This document shows, piece by piece, positions 35,858 through 48,206 of a stretch of 64,000 nt of DNA (position 1 is its first letter; the number at the start of each line of letters is the position of its first letter). Origin of the DNA: Pseudomonas sp. (GTDB lineage Bacteria > Pseudomonadota > Gammaproteobacteria > Pseudomonadales > Pseudomonadaceae); NCBI RefSeq assembly GCF_017744435.1, contig NZ_JAGIBG010000018.1:34704-98703 (forward strand). Reading direction: 5' to 3'. The notes below the pieces were generated by a model. It did no database searches. It saw only the letters and a program-made list of their open reading frames with translations, and was not told the DNA's origin. Made by a program: the position numbers and the translations under genes.

Positions 35858-37528
35858 ATGCAAACCTGGCAACAACTCTATACCCCGCTTGGTAGTCTCG
35901 GCCTGTCCGCACTGGCGGCGGTCATCCCTATCGTGTTCTTCTTCCTGGCCCTGGCCGTGTTCCGCCTCAAAGGGCACGTGGCTGGCAGCATCACCCTTGC
36001 CCTGTCGATCCTGGTGGCGATCTTTGCCTTCCAGATGCCTGTCGACATGGCCCTGGCTGCCGCAGGTTATGGCTTCCTCTACGGCCTCTGGCCGATTGCC
36101 TGGATCATCGTTGCCGCGGTGTTCCTGTACAAACTCACGGTCAAGAGCGGCCAGTTCGAAGTGATCCGCAGCTCAGTACTGTCGATCACCGACGACCAGC
36201 GCCTGCAGGTACTGCTGATCGGCTTCTGCTTCGGCGCCTTCCTCGAAGGTGCGGCCGGCTTCGGCGCCCCGGTGGCCATCACTGCCGCGCTGCTGGTAGG
36301 CCTGGGCTTCAACCCGCTGTACGCCGCTGGCCTGTGCCTGATCGCCAACACCGCACCGGTGGCCTTTGGCGCCCTGGGCATCCCGATCATCGTGGCTGGC
36401 CAGGTCACCGGCATCGACGCCTTCCACATCGGCGCCATGACCGGCCGCCAGCTGCCGCTGCTGTCGCTGTTCGTACCGTTCTGGCTGGTATTCATGATGG
36501 ACGGCCTGCGCGGCGTGAAGGAAACCTGGCCTGCTGCCCTGGTCGCCGGCCTGAGCTTCGCCGTGACCCAGTACTTCACCTCGAACTTCATCGGCCCTGA
36601 GCTGCCGGACATCACCTCGGCCCTGGCCAGCCTGATCTGCCTGACGCTGTTCCTGAAAGTCTGGCAGCCCAAGCGCTCGTTCACCGAAGCCAAGGGCAGC
36701 GTCGGCGCCGCCGTGGTGCAGCCGAGCGGCAGCCAGCCGACCCCGTACAGCTTCGGCGAGATCTTCAAGGCCTGGTCGCCGTTCCTGATCCTCACCGTGC
36801 TGGTCACCATCTGGACCCTGAAGCCGTTCAAGGCGGCCTTCGCCCCGGGCGGCGCGATGTACAACTTCGTGTTCAACTTCGCCATCCCGCACCTCGACCA
36901 GCTGGTGATCAAGACCGCGCCCATCGTCACCGCACCGACTGCCATGCCAGCAGTGTTCAAGCTCGACCCGATCTCCGCCACCGGCACTGCCATCTTCCTC
37001 TCGGCGCTGATCTCCATGGCCGTGCTGAAGATCAACTTCAAAACTGGTCTGACCACTTTCAAAGAGACCTTCTGGGAACTGCGCTGGCCGATCCTGTCGA
37101 TCGGCATGGTGCTGGCCTTCGCCTTTGTCACCAACTACTCGGGCATGTCCTCGACCATGGCCCTGGTGCTGGCCGGCACGGGCGCCGCGTTCCCGTTCTT
37201 CTCGCCGTTCCTCGGCTGGCTGGGCGTGTTCCTGACCGGTTCCGACACCTCGTCCAACGCCCTGTTCAGCTCGCTGCAGGCCACCACCGCGCACCAGATC
37301 GGGGTCAACGACACCCTGCTGGTAGCGGCCAACACCAGCGGCGGCGTGACCGGCAAGATGATCTCGCCGCAGTCGATCGCCGTGGCTTGCGCCGCCACCG
37401 GCCTGGTCGGCAAGGAATCCGACCTGTTCCGCTTCACCGTCAAGCACAGCCTGTTCTTCGCCACCATCGTCGGCCTGATCACCCTGATCCAGGCCTATTG
37501 GCTGACCGGCATGCTGGTTCATCACTAA
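35858..37528 (+). CDS. lldP: L-lactate permease
   Basis: 556 residues with about 13-14 transmembrane helices of the lactate permease family. Signatures include [20 protein letters not shown] and [20 protein letters not shown] near the C-terminus. Brings L- and probably D-lactate or glycolate into the cell with protons. First gene of lldP-lldD-dld, after an LldR operator. Confidence 0.96.
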   Translation: MQTWQQLYTPLGSLGLSALAAVIPIVFFFLALAVFRLKGHVAGSITLALSILVAIFAFQMPVDMALAAAGYGFLYGLWPIAWIIVAAVFLYKLTVKSGQFEVIRSSVLSITDDQRLQVLLIGFCFGAFLEGAAGFGAPVAITAALLVGLGFNPLYAAGLCLIANTAPVAFGALGIPIIVAGQVTGIDAFHIGAMTGRQLPLLSLFVPFWLVFMMDGLRGVKETWPAALVAGLSFAVTQYFTSNFIGPELPDITSALASLICLTLFLKVWQPKRSFTEAKGSVGAAVVQPSGSQPTPYSFGEIFKAWSPFLILTVLVTIWTLKPFKAAFAPGGAMYNFVFNFAIPHLDQLVIKTAPIVTAPTAMPAVFKLDPISATGTAIFLSALISMAVLKINFKTGLTTFKETFWELRWPILSIGMVLAFAFVTNYSGMSSTMALVLAGTGAAFPFFSPFLGWLGVFLTGSDTSSNALFSSLQATTAHQIGVNDTLLVAANTSGGVTGKMISPQSIAVACAATGLVGKESDLFRFTVKHSLFFATIVGLITLIQAYWLTGMLVHH

Positions 37529-37538
37529 AGTGAAAGAG

Positions 37539-37562
37539 GCCGGGCGCCAAGACGCGCCCGGC
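37539..37562 (+). other. Hairpin between lldP and lldD
   Basis: GCCGGGCG / CGCCCGGC stem in the 63-base gap, without a U run. Likely an mRNA-stability element or partial terminator. Confidence 0.5.
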
Positions 37563-37591
37563 ATCTCCTTCAACCCACGCTGCGAGAATCC

Positions 37592-38737
37592 ATGATCATT
37601 TCCGCCTCCACCGACTATCGCGCCGCGGCCCAACGCAAGCTGCCTCCCTTCCTGTTCCACTACGCCGACGGCGGTGCCTACGCCGAGCACACCCTGCGCC
37701 ACAACGTCTCGGATCTGGCCAGCATCGCCCTGCGCCAGCGCGTGCTGAGGAACATGTCCGAGCTCAGCCTGGAAACCAAGCTGTTCGACGAGACCCTGAG
37801 CATGCCCGTGGCCCTGGCCCCGGTCGGCCTCACCGGCATGTACGCCCGCCGTGGCGAAGTGCAGGCGGCCCGTGCGGCGGCGGCCCACGGCATTCCGTTC
37901 ACCATGTCGACGGTGTCGGTGTGCCCGATCGAAGAAGTGGCGCCCGCCATCGACCGGCCGATGTGGTTCCAGCTGTACGTGCTCAAGGACCGCGGCTTCA
38001 TGCGCAACGCCCTGGAACGGGCCAAGGCCGCCGGCGTGAAAACCCTGGTGTTCACCGTCGACATGCCGGTGCCTGGAGCCCGTTACCGCGACGCCCACTC
38101 TGGCATGAGCGGCGCGAACGGCCCGATCCGCCGTGTGCTGCAGGCCATGACGCACCCCGAGTGGGCGTGGGACGTCGGCGTGATGGGCCGCCCGCACGAC
38201 CTGGGCAACATCTCCAAGTACCGCGGCAACCCCACCGGCCTGGCCGACTACATCGGCTGGCTGGGCAACAACTTCGACCCGTCGATCTCGTGGAAGGACC
38301 TGGAGTGGATTCGCGAATTCTGGGACGGCCCGATGATCATCAAGGGCATCCTCGACGCCGACGACGCCCGTGACGCGGTCAAGTTCGGCGCCGACGGCAT
38401 CGTCGTGTCCAACCACGGCGGCCGCCAGCTCGACGGCGTGCTTTCCAGCGCCCGCGCCCTGCCGGCGATTGCCGACGCGGTCAAAGGCGACCTGAAGATC
38501 CTTGCCGACTCCGGCATCCGCAGCGGCCTCGACGTGGTGCGCATGATTGCCCTCGGTGCCGACACCGTGCTAATCGGCCGCGCCTTCCTCTGGGCCCTGG
38601 CGGTGCATGGCCAGGCCGGGGTGAAAAACCTGCTCGAACTGTTCGAGAAGGAAATGCGCGTGGCCATGGTGCTGACCGGCGCCAAGTCGATCAGCGAGAT
38701 CACCCGCGACTCGCTGGTCCGCGAACTGGGCGCCTGA
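37592..38737 (+). CDS. lldD: L-lactate dehydrogenase (FMN, quinone-linked)
   Basis: 381 residues. FMN-dependent alpha-hydroxy-acid oxidase family; oxidises L-lactate to pyruvate and feeds electrons to quinone at the membrane. Signatures: [33 protein letters not shown], and the active-site [10 protein letters not shown] with catalytic His and substrate-binding Arg. Start ATG in the lld operon. Confidence 0.97.
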   Translation: MIISASTDYRAAAQRKLPPFLFHYADGGAYAEHTLRHNVSDLASIALRQRVLRNMSELSLETKLFDETLSMPVALAPVGLTGMYARRGEVQAARAAAAHGIPFTMSTVSVCPIEEVAPAIDRPMWFQLYVLKDRGFMRNALERAKAAGVKTLVFTVDMPVPGARYRDAHSGMSGANGPIRRVLQAMTHPEWAWDVGVMGRPHDLGNISKYRGNPTGLADYIGWLGNNFDPSISWKDLEWIREFWDGPMIIKGILDADDARDAVKFGADGIVVSNHGGRQLDGVLSSARALPAIADAVKGDLKILADSGIRSGLDVVRMIALGADTVLIGRAFLWALAVHGQAGVKNLLELFEKEMRVAMVLTGAKSISEITRDSLVRELGA

Positions 38738-38812
38738 GCGCCCCTCTACAGTACCGCCTGAATGACCGGGGCACGCTGCGCGCCAGACGCTGCGGCCCCG
38801 CGAGGAGATTGC

Positions 38813-41623
<2,811 letters not shown>

Positions 41624-41681
41624 CCTGCCCCGGGGCCGCGCTGCGGCCCCTGAAACTCAATATCCAGAAACCGGCGCAATC

Positions 41682-41770
41682 CCTGTGGGAGCGGGCGCGC
41701 CCGCGAACACGGGCGAAGCCCGTGCCATCCACCGCAGCGCCTGCTTCGCGGGCACGCCCGCTCCCACACA
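41682..41770. repeat. REP inverted pair (GCGGGC variant)
   Basis: CCCTGTGGGAGCGGGCGCG followed by CCCGCGAA, and its inverse TTCGCGGGCACGCCCGC running into TCCCACA, separated by about 38 bases. Confidence 0.85.
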
Positions 41771-41854
41771 CCATCACCCCGATTGAACCCACGCCAACCC
41801 CCGGCAGTCCACCCTTACAGGCCCACCTCCAAACGGCCATAAAAGGAGACACCC

Positions 41855-42145
41855 ATGAAAGGTACCGCGCTCTCGGCCCTCTTCGCGGCCGCTACCCTCC
41901 TGGCATCCCCGGCCTTCGCCGCCGATGACCTGTGCACCACCAACCTGCAGAAGATCGACGACAGCATGGCCACCGCCGGCGCCACCTCCGAAGGCCTGGA
42001 CAAGGCCCTGACCGAGCAGGTCGACAAAGCCAAGGCCGCCCAGGCATCCGGCAACACCAAAGACTGCATCGCCATCACCAGCAAGGTGCTGGAGCGCCTG
42101 GAAAAGACCGAGAAAGGCGGCGGCGCGGCCGGCAGCGGTGCTTGA
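41855..42145 (+). CDS. Small secreted protein of unknown function
   Basis: 96 residues with a Sec signal peptide (MKGTALSALFAAATLLASPA, cleavage near AFA-A). The mature part is a helical, Lys/Ala-rich segment with two Cys (DLCTTNLQKIDD; KDCIAITSKVLERLEK) that could form a disulfide, ending in a Gly/Ala tail. AAAGGAG lies 8 bases upstream of the ATG. I do not recognise a characterised family. Next gene is ssrA. Confidence 0.8.
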   Translation: MKGTALSALFAAATLLASPAFAADDLCTTNLQKIDDSMATAGATSEGLDKALTEQVDKAKAAQASGNTKDCIAITSKVLERLEKTEKGGGAAGSGA

Positions 42146-42199
42146 GCCCTCGCAGCGCGGGCGACAGGACCGGCTGTCGACGTCGCCCGCACAATGGCG

Positions 42200-42205
42200 T
42201 ATACT
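42200..42205 (+). promoter_or_regulatory. Likely -10 element of the ssrA promoter
   Basis: TATACT lies about 43 bases upstream of the mature tmRNA 5' end. The -35 region is weak (TGTCGA about 20 bases upstream). Confidence 0.4.
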
Positions 42206-42247
42206 CCGCCTCACGTGCCGTAAGGTGCGTTAGCCAAGAGCTAGTGT

Positions 42248-42639
42248 GGGGCCGATCAGGATTCGACGCCGGTAGCGAAACTCTAGGTGCATGCCGAGTT
42301 GGTAACAGAACTCGTAAATCCACTGTTGCAACTTTCTATAGTTGCCAATGACGAAAACTACGAGGGCTACGCTCTCGCTGCGTAAGCAGCTGAGCCCGCT
42401 CTCCTGGTAGCTTCGGCTCCAGCAATCATCAGGGGATGCCTGTAAACCCGAAATGATTGTCATACAGAACAGGATCGTCGTGTAGCACGTTGGGGGCAAA
42501 GCGACTAAAACTTACCCAACTCATCCAAAGCACCCTGCCCGTCGGGCGGCTGCGGATTAAATCAGTAGACACGGCTAAGCATGTAGTACCGACAGCGGAG
42601 TACTGGCGGACGGGGGTTCAAATCCCCCCGGCTCCACCA
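42248..42639 (+). ncRNA. ssrA: tmRNA
   Basis: The 5' end GGGGCCGATCAGGATTCGAC and 3' end TTCAAATCCCCCCGGCTCC-ACCA pair as the tRNA-like acceptor stem. The reading frame 42344-42385 encodes the degradation tag ANDENYEGYALAA followed by TAA. tmRNA with SmpB rescues stalled ribosomes and marks the product for proteolysis. Its 3' end is a common integration site, and an accessory island begins right after the terminator. Confidence 0.97.
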
Positions 42640-42652
42640 AATCCAAGAAAGC

Positions 42653-42676
42653 AGACGCCTTAGGGCGTCTTTTTTT
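42653..42676 (+). terminator. ssrA terminator
   Basis: AGACGCC-TTAG-GGCGTCT followed by a T run, 13 bases after the tmRNA 3' end. Confidence 0.9.
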
Positions 42677-43020
42677 GTGTCTGGGATAATCTGACCCACC
42701 TGCTTAGACATTACAAATTGTTTCGAAATGCAGCGAAAAATCAGATTTAACCCCTTTCTTGTAGGGCATTTCCCAAAGATACTCCCAGCCATTGTGGTGT
42801 TCCGGGCTAGGTACTAATGTCGGTTTGTCGTTGCCAAGCAACGATCGGCTTTGACAGGCCGCCCCGAACTAACCACATGGCTTTGCCTTTATGGCAGCTG
42901 TCATGGGGCACCTCGTGTGCGCCGGTTTTGGTCTGTTCGCCGGTCTGTCAACCCATGCACAGCTGCCGCCTTTCTGTTTGACAGCAGATGGTTGTGGCCC
43001 CAACTGAACAGGCCTGCACA

Positions 43021-43263
43021 ATGCTGAAGATAGTCCCCGATCCACCCCACCTCCTCCACTCCCTGGAAGACACGCTGATGATGGCCGCCGACTACGCGCT
43101 CTGCGCAGAAGCCGTCGCCCAGCAGGCAATGCTGATGCAGCCCAAGTCACCGGTGTCGTTGCTGATCATGACGTCAATGCACGAGCTAGACAGCTTGCGC
43201 AAATTGCTCGAAACGGCGCTGGCCCAGATCCAGAAGCCCGCCGATCCGCAGACATTGCACTGA
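43021..43263 (+). CDS. Small conserved Pseudomonas protein (DUF6124-like)
   Basis: 80 residues (MLKIVPDPPHLLHSLEDTLM ... PADPQTLH), mostly helical and without a signal peptide. The K-I-V-P-D-P-P start resembles the small DUF6124 proteins common in Pseudomonas, but I am unsure of the family. A near-identical paralogue lies at 55222-55464. Followed 62 bases later by a DUF3077-like gene, probably one transcript. Function unknown. Confidence 0.65.
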   Translation: MLKIVPDPPHLLHSLEDTLMMAADYALCAEAVAQQAMLMQPKSPVSLLIMTSMHELDSLRKLLETALAQIQKPADPQTLH

Positions 43264-43325
43264 TCCGCATCATGATCCGCCTGGCCTGACGGGCCAGGCA
43301 TCTACGACTTCAGGGAGATCCAACA

Positions 43326-43595
43326 ATGGCTACCGACGAAACCGGATTCACCGTCGGCAAAACCACCTTCTTCCAAGGTGAAAACCAGACCCACCCGCTG
43401 TTCCGCATCGAAGCCGGCATCCCTTGCCAGAGCGCCCGCGAACAAGCTTCGGAACTGATGGGCTACGTTCGCGACCTGTCCATCGACGGCCTCATGGAAG
43501 ACAAACCCCAGCTACTCTGGGCCTCGCACTACCTCTGCGCCCTGGCCAAGGCCCTGCTCGACGACGCCGAACTGGGTATGACCAACACGCCCTGA
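43326..43595 (+). CDS. DUF3077-like small protein
   Basis: 89 residues. Pattern TTFFQGENQTHPLFRIEAGI, EQASELMGYVRDLSIDGL and LWASHYLCALAKALLDDAE fits the DUF3077 family of short Pseudomonas proteins of unknown role. Good ribosome binding site (GGGAGA) ahead of the ATG. Its counterpart in the right repeat is frameshifted and truncated; another paralogue follows at 43706. Confidence 0.7.
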   Translation: MATDETGFTVGKTTFFQGENQTHPLFRIEAGIPCQSAREQASELMGYVRDLSIDGLMEDKPQLLWASHYLCALAKALLDDAELGMTNTP

Positions 43596-43619
43596 AATAG
43601 CTCCCGCAGCCGCTCTTTT

Positions 43620-43663
43620 TGTAGGAGCGGCCTTGCGTCGCGAAAGGGCCGCAAAGCGGCCCC
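43620..43663. repeat. REP element (GGAGCGGCCTTG type)
   Basis: GTAGGAGCGGCCTTGCGTC running into GCGAAAGGGCCGC and AAAGCGGCCCC between two DUF3077-like genes; same REP type as at 32111-32226. Confidence 0.75.
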
Positions 43664-43705
43664 AGCAATCTCAGCACCAGCGCAGACGCCCAGAAGAGCC
43701 CACCC

Positions 43706-43957
43706 ATGCAAAAAAACGAAATTGCAGCCACCGCTTACGCAGGCAATCCAGATAATCGCTACGGCCTTGACCGACAACTATTCAGCACGACCCCTGGGAT
43801 AGCGGTAATTGACGCCAAAGAGCAAGCGACGAAAATCATGGAATGCGCCCGCTATCTCAATCACACCGGAGTGATGTTGGGTAACCATCGCAGGCTCGCA
43901 GCCTCATACCACCTCAACGTAATGGTTCGGGTGCTCGTAGACGATATTCAAAAGTAG
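43706..43957 (+). CDS. DUF3077-like small protein, divergent paralogue
   Basis: 83 residues. LFSTTPGIAVIDAKEQATKI, MECARYLNHTGVMLGNHRRL and SYHLNVMVRVLVDD follow the same layout as the 43326-43595 protein (central helix, late YHL/HYL motif). Lower GC than neighbours. Function unknown. Confidence 0.6.
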   Translation: MQKNEIAATAYAGNPDNRYGLDRQLFSTTPGIAVIDAKEQATKIMECARYLNHTGVMLGNHRRLAASYHLNVMVRVLVDDIQK

Positions 43958-44386
43958 CGCTGACTGTTTGACGCCTCAACGGGTTATCTACAGGCCAAGA
44001 ACTGACCGTGAAGGCGCAGTCGAAGGCCACACTCCAGGGGGCCCGGACATTCAATATCACACCGATCCCGCAATGGTTCCCCATAAGGACGACCCGCGTC
44101 CGGCAGCACGCCCGATCACCTTACCGGTGATGAATGCCGATTTCAGATCATGGCCTTCGTGCGCCAGACGGCGCTTCCTACTTCGCTGCCCTGCAGCAAC
44201 CTATCTGCTTGACCGACTATTGCGCAAACCTGTGCCCGACTCTTTTATAGAAAAAGACGGGCACGTCTACCAATGCTGCAGCCCTTATCACACACGCACC
44301 CAATATGAAATAGGTCGAGTTAAATAGGATGATCGGCTCTGCGCCATGTGAAAAATGGGAAGCCTCAACCATACAGAGGCATGAAC
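43958..44386 (+). other. Stretch without a confident gene
   Basis: A plus-strand open frame of 119 codons (43968-44327) exists, but it lacks a good ribosome binding site and shows no family I recognise. The region is lower in GC than the core and probably belongs to a decayed element. Confidence 0.4.
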
Positions 44387-44611
44387 ATGACGCCACACAA
44401 TCCCTCTCCAGCTAGAGCCCTCGTCCGCCAGACCGCACTCTGCAACTGGCTCGACTTGCCCCGCTCCGGCCTGGACAAACTACGCAGGAAAGATCCGACC
44501 TTCCCTAAACCAATCAAGGATGGCGATGCCCGCCAGGCGGCAGCGTTCTATGTGTTTGCAGAGGTTGAGGCTTGGCGCCAGACCAAAATCGCCAGCAGGG
44601 ATGCTGCATGA
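44387..44611 (+). CDS. AlpA-like HTH regulator/excisionase-type protein
   Basis: 74 residues. LVRQTALCNWLDLPRSGLDK, LRRKDPTFPKPIK and FYVFAEVEAW form the AlpA/MerR-like wing-HTH pattern of small regulators found in P4-like prophages and islands, which control integrase or excision. ATG at 44387 has GAGG 7 bases upstream. Its stop overlaps the next start as ATGA. Marks the remnant of an integrative element. Confidence 0.75.
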   Translation: MTPHNPSPARALVRQTALCNWLDLPRSGLDKLRRKDPTFPKPIKDGDARQAAAFYVFAEVEAWRQTKIASRDAA

Positions 44612-44811
44612 AAAAGACCACGCCTCCCAAAGAAGAACGCAGCCCGTTGCCTCGCACCGGCGCTAGCCGTACCGAAGCAGCTACGTCGAAATCCTCTGCG
44701 GCAGCAGCTCAAGGCTCACCGATTGGAGCCATCGAGACGCTGGACACAATGACCGAGCAGTTCCAGACAGACGCAGGGCGCCCGTTGATCAGCGTCGCTA
44801 CGCCAGCCTAA
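44608..44811 (+). CDS. Hypothetical protein coupled to the AlpA-like gene
   Basis: 67 residues, rich in Ser/Ala/Thr/Pro at the N-terminus (MKKTTPPKEERSPLPRTGAS), ending GAIETLDTMTEQFQTDAGRP. ATGA overlap with the upstream gene supports translation. No family recognised. Confidence 0.5.
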   Translation: MKKTTPPKEERSPLPRTGASRTEAATSKSSAAAAQGSPIGAIETLDTMTEQFQTDAGRPLISVATPA

Positions 44812-44825
44812 CCGAGGCCTTAGAA

Positions 44826-45206
44826 ATGAATAATCGAAACGTCGCACAAGCGACGGGGGATTCGTTCGGCCTCGATTCCTTGATGGGACCGGTAGCGCTT
44901 CACCTTCTTGGCGAGCCGAATGCAGCAATGAGTAAGAGCAACGAGCTGCGTTTCGGCACTCACGGCTCGCTCTCGGTGGATCTGAACAAAGGAGCCTGGC
45001 ACGACCACGAAGAGTGCGTCGGTGGTGGCCTAGTTAGCGCGTCGGAGCTAAGCAAACGAGTTAGCACGAATCGCCGGGTTACCGAACGGAGGTTAACAAG
45101 CCAGTTAACACGGAATCGGCCTATTACAGAGAGTAGGGGTGCCCCAATTGCTAATCCTCGATCAGGCGAACAAAGCCGACTAGTCTCCAAGCTTAGATGC
45201 GACTGA
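44826..45206 (+). pseudogene. Truncated P4-type primase (N-terminal fragment)
   Basis: The first ~75 codons (MNNRNVAQATGDSFGLD; ALHLLGEPN; SNELRFGTHGSLSVDLNKGA; WHDHEECVGGG) match the start of the large primase/helicase proteins of P4-like satellites and islands, whose N-terminus reads LGEPN...ELRFG.HGSLSV...G.W.DHE..EGGG. The similarity ends near 45030, where the frame runs into a GTTA-rich iterated tract and then stops at 45206; the toprim, primase and helicase parts are missing. The 3' end overlaps the convergent hsdR by 27 bases. Confidence 0.65.
45031..45130. repeat. GTTA-rich iterated tract, left
   Basis: GTTA occurs at 45033, 45060, 45079, 45092 and 45104 (as GTTAGC, GTTACC, GTTAAC), ending GGAATCGGCCT. 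A related tract with the same tail lies at 54420-54512. It looks like iterons or regulator-binding repeats. Confidence 0.6.
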
Positions 45207-48206
45207 TAGCCGCGCGTAGACTTGGCTACCGAGCCATTTTGAGATCAGCTCCTGCAACTCAGGCTTACCCATATAGTCGATAAACAGCTCTTCGTTCAGC
45301 TCCATCCGCTCGATAAACAAGGACTCCAGCACCTGCCGAAACACTAGCTGAAACTTGTCGAGCGAATTGACTTCAGCGGCCTTTTGCAGGGATTCGTTTA
45401 GGCTTGCCGCCTCCGCGATCTGGTCAAAGAAGAGTTGATCTGCTTCGTTCAGCTCGCCACCAAAGCGCTCGTTGATGGTGTCAATGAGCCGCGAAAGGGC
45501 TACATGTTCTTCGCGAACCATGCCTGACCCAACCTCGTGTGGGCCATCAAGTGGTTTGGCATAGCCCTCGTTGAGGCTGATCGAGCCTTCACTTATCTTT
45601 TGCAGCCTGTAGTAATCGAGCTCGACCTCTTCATCGAACTGATAGCCCGGCCCGCTCTTGCGCTTGGGCAACTTCAGAGCAAGGTGTCGCAGGTAGGTGA
45701 AGAGCTTTTCCAAATCGCTGTCTTGGTACGGAATCACTTGACTCAGGAAGCTGTATAGATTGCGGAAGGCTTGCAGCTTTCCGCGCCAGAGTTCTGCCTC
45801 CTCTTCCTCGGAACCCTGCAGCTGGGCAAAACGTGCAACTGCCTGGTCAAGGATCGCGTTCATGGTTTTATGGTCACCTGAGCTTTGGCGACGCTTCGGT
45901 GCAAAAAAGACGCTGGTGAAATCGGCCACTTCGGCTTGCAGGTAAATACCGGAGGCATCGAGCTCAGCCTTCACCTCGTACAGCTTGTCGGGATCAACCT
46001 CTTCCCCCATCACCGAGCCTTCGTAGTACTGGCGGAAGGCCTCTTGGATTTCGCGAGAATCATTCACGAAATCGAGGACGAAGGTATCATCCTTGAGCGG
46101 ATGAGTACGGTTCAGCCGCGAAAACGTCTGCACCGCCTGAATGCCCGCTAGGCGCTTGTCCACGTACATGGTGTGCAACAGCGGCTGATCGAAGCCGGTC
46201 TGATACTTCTCGGCGACCAGCAGCACACGGAAATCAGGCTTGGTAAAGGTCTCGGGCAGATCCTTTTCCTTCAGCCCATCGTTCATTTCGACTTCGGTGT
46301 ACTGCTTTTCCGGGATCTTGTCGTCTTCCACACTGCCCGAAAATGCCACCAGGCTCTTGATGGAGTAGCCCTTCTCTTGGATGTAGCGGTCGAACTCCTG
46401 TTTGTAGCGCACGGCTTCCAGCCGTGAGCCCGTCACAACCATGGCCTTAGCATGGCCTCCGATCTTGTGGCGAGTGAAGTGCTGAAAGTGCTCCACCATC
46501 ACTTCGGTTTTCTGGCCGATGTTGTGCGGGTGTAGGCGCATGAAACGGGCGAGTGCCTTGGCCGCTTTCTTGCGCTCAACGCTGGGATCTTCTTCTGCCT
46601 TCTTGATCAGCTTGTAATAGGTCTTGTAGGTGACGTAGCTCTTCAGCACGTCCTCGATAAAGCCCTCCTCAATCGCCTGCCGCATCGTGTAGCTGTGGAA
46701 GGGTTCACCGCTGCGGCCAAAGATCGCCAAGGTCTTGTGCTTGGGCGTAGCAGTGAAGGCGAAAAAGCTCATGTTGGGCTGCTGGCCACGTTTGGCCATC
46801 GAACGGAACAGGCGTTCGAGATCCGCCTCACCCTCCTCCATAGCCATTTCCAGCGCCTTGTCGCGCAGTTGCGCGCCACCCAACACGCCTTTGAGCTCAG
46901 TGGCCGTTTCGCCCGATTGCGAGCTGTGCGCCTCGTCAATAATGACTGCGTACTTGCGTGTGGGCAGATGGCTCCGCTTCGCCTCGCCTCGCTCCTCATT
47001 CAATCTGGCCAGTTGCGCAGAGACGAACGGAAACTTCTGCAGGGTCGTGATGATGATGGGTACGCCAGCTTCAAGCGCCTCGGCCAGCTGGCGCGAATCT
47101 TCATCGATTTTCTGCACCACACCTTGCCGGTGATCGAACTGGTAGATGGTGTTCTGCAACTGGCGATCCAGCACCACCCGGTCGGTGATAACTACCACGC
47201 TGTCGAACAGCCGCTCATCCTTTTGGTTGTGCAGACTAGAGAGGCGATGTGCCAGCCAGGCAATGGTATTGCTCTTGCCGCTGCCTGCAGAATGCTCGAC
47301 CAGATAGTTATGCCCGACACCCTCGCGGGCAGCCGCCCCCACCATGGCGCGCACCGCCTGCAACTGGTGGTAGCGTGGGAAGACCAGGCTTTCCTTGCGC
47401 ACCTTCTTGCCTTCGTCCGTGGTCTTTTCTTCCACGCTCAGATGCAAAAAACGGGCGAGCAAATCAAGCAGGCTGTCACGCTGCAGCACCTCTTCCCATA
47501 GGTAGGCGGTCTTGTAATTGCGGCCATCTGGATCGGGCGGATTGCCAGCGCCGCGCTCAAAACCTCGGTTGAAAGGCAAGAAGTAAGTGGAAGTCCCCGC
47601 CAGCCGGGTGGCCATGTGCGCCTCTTCGGTGTCCACCGCAAAGTGCACCAGGGTGCGTTTGCTGAAAACGAAGATCGGCTCTCGCGGGTCACGATCATGA
47701 CGGTACTGATGAATGGCGTTGGCGGCCGTCTGCCCGCTCAAGGGGTTCTTCAGCTCCAGTGTCACCAGCGGAATGCCGTTGACCGACAGCACCACGTCCA
47801 GCGACTTTTCATTCTTCGGGCTGAAGTGCAACTGCCGGGTCAGCCCCAGCCGGTTGTCCTGGTAGCGTGCTTCAAGCTCGGGATTCAAGCCATGCGCCGG
47901 GCGGAAGAAGGCAACGCGCAACGTCTTACCAAAGCATTTGAAACCGTGGCGTAGGGTCGCAAGCGCACCATGGCTATCCAGCCACTTGACCAGCGATTCC
48001 AGCACCCGAGCCCCAGTCCGCTCACCGTGCAAAGCCTCCAGTTTTTTCCACACCTTGCCTTGGGTGGCACGGATGAAGGCCAACGCCTCATCGGGGAAGA
48101 TTGCCCGCTCGCGGTCGAAGGCCTTGCGGTCAACACAAGCGTAGCCATTGGCCAGCAGAACGGCTTCGATGGCGGTTTCAAAGACGGCTTCGGAAGTGGA
48201 TTTCAT
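45180..48206 (-). CDS. hsdR: Type I restriction endonuclease subunit R
   Basis: 1008 residues. N-terminal PD-(D/E)xK nuclease (Asp 137 and ELK 151-153 in LDVVLSVNGIPLVTLELK), then SF2 translocase: Walker A SAGSGKS (306-312), DEAH (424-427), FTATPKHKTL and TGFDQPLLHTMYVDKRLAGI to QTFSRLNRTH. Cuts unmodified DNA after translocation, with HsdM2S. The start ATG overlaps the HNH gene stop (ATGA). It is the last gene of the operon and appears intact. All restriction motifs are present. Confidence 0.96.
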   Translation of the reverse strand: MKSTSEAVFETAIEAVLLANGYACVDRKAFDRERAIFPDEALAFIRATQGKVWKKLEALHGERTGARVLESLVKWLDSHGALATLRHGFKCFGKTLRVAFFRPAHGLNPELEARYQDNRLGLTRQLHFSPKNEKSLDVVLSVNGIPLVTLELKNPLSGQTAANAIHQYRHDRDPREPIFVFSKRTLVHFAVDTEEAHMATRLAGTSTYFLPFNRGFERGAGNPPDPDGRNYKTAYLWEEVLQRDSLLDLLARFLHLSVEEKTTDEGKKVRKESLVFPRYHQLQAVRAMVGAAAREGVGHNYLVEHSAGSGKSNTIAWLAHRLSSLHNQKDERLFDSVVVITDRVVLDRQLQNTIYQFDHRQGVVQKIDEDSRQLAEALEAGVPIIITTLQKFPFVSAQLARLNEERGEAKRSHLPTRKYAVIIDEAHSSQSGETATELKGVLGGAQLRDKALEMAMEEGEADLERLFRSMAKRGQQPNMSFFAFTATPKHKTLAIFGRSGEPFHSYTMRQAIEEGFIEDVLKSYVTYKTYYKLIKKAEEDPSVERKKAAKALARFMRLHPHNIGQKTEVMVEHFQHFTRHKIGGHAKAMVVTGSRLEAVRYKQEFDRYIQEKGYSIKSLVAFSGSVEDDKIPEKQYTEVEMNDGLKEKDLPETFTKPDFRVLLVAEKYQTGFDQPLLHTMYVDKRLAGIQAVQTFSRLNRTHPLKDDTFVLDFVNDSREIQEAFRQYYEGSVMGEEVDPDKLYEVKAELDASGIYLQAEVADFTSVFFAPKRRQSSGDHKTMNAILDQAVARFAQLQGSEEEEAELWRGKLQAFRNLYSFLSQVIPYQDSDLEKLFTYLRHLALKLPKRKSGPGYQFDEEVELDYYRLQKISEGSISLNEGYAKPLDGPHEVGSGMVREEHVALSRLIDTINERFGGELNEADQLFFDQIAEAASLNESLQKAAEVNSLDKFQLVFRQVLESLFIERMELNEELFIDYMGKPELQELISKWLGSQVYARLSVASKLGD

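Larger units (their letters stand above)
42652..43674 (+). repeat. Left copy of island-flanking direct repeat
   Basis: Begins with the ssrA terminator and includes a roughly 340-base noncoding stretch (shared blocks such as CATTTCCCAAAGATACTC and GTCGTTGCCAAGCAACGA), a small gene at 43021-43263, a DUF3077-like gene and a REP half. A diverged copy in the same orientation lies at 54853-55675; by eye the noncoding and first-gene parts agree at roughly nine bases in ten. Confidence 0.85.

Noticed and set aside
42457..42663. Plus-strand open frame at the ssrA 3' end
   Set aside because: It lies inside the tmRNA and its terminator; the structured RNA explains the sequence.
42869..43150. Minus-strand frame across the left direct repeat
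   Set aside because: Not preserved in the right repeat copy, whereas the plus-strand gene is.
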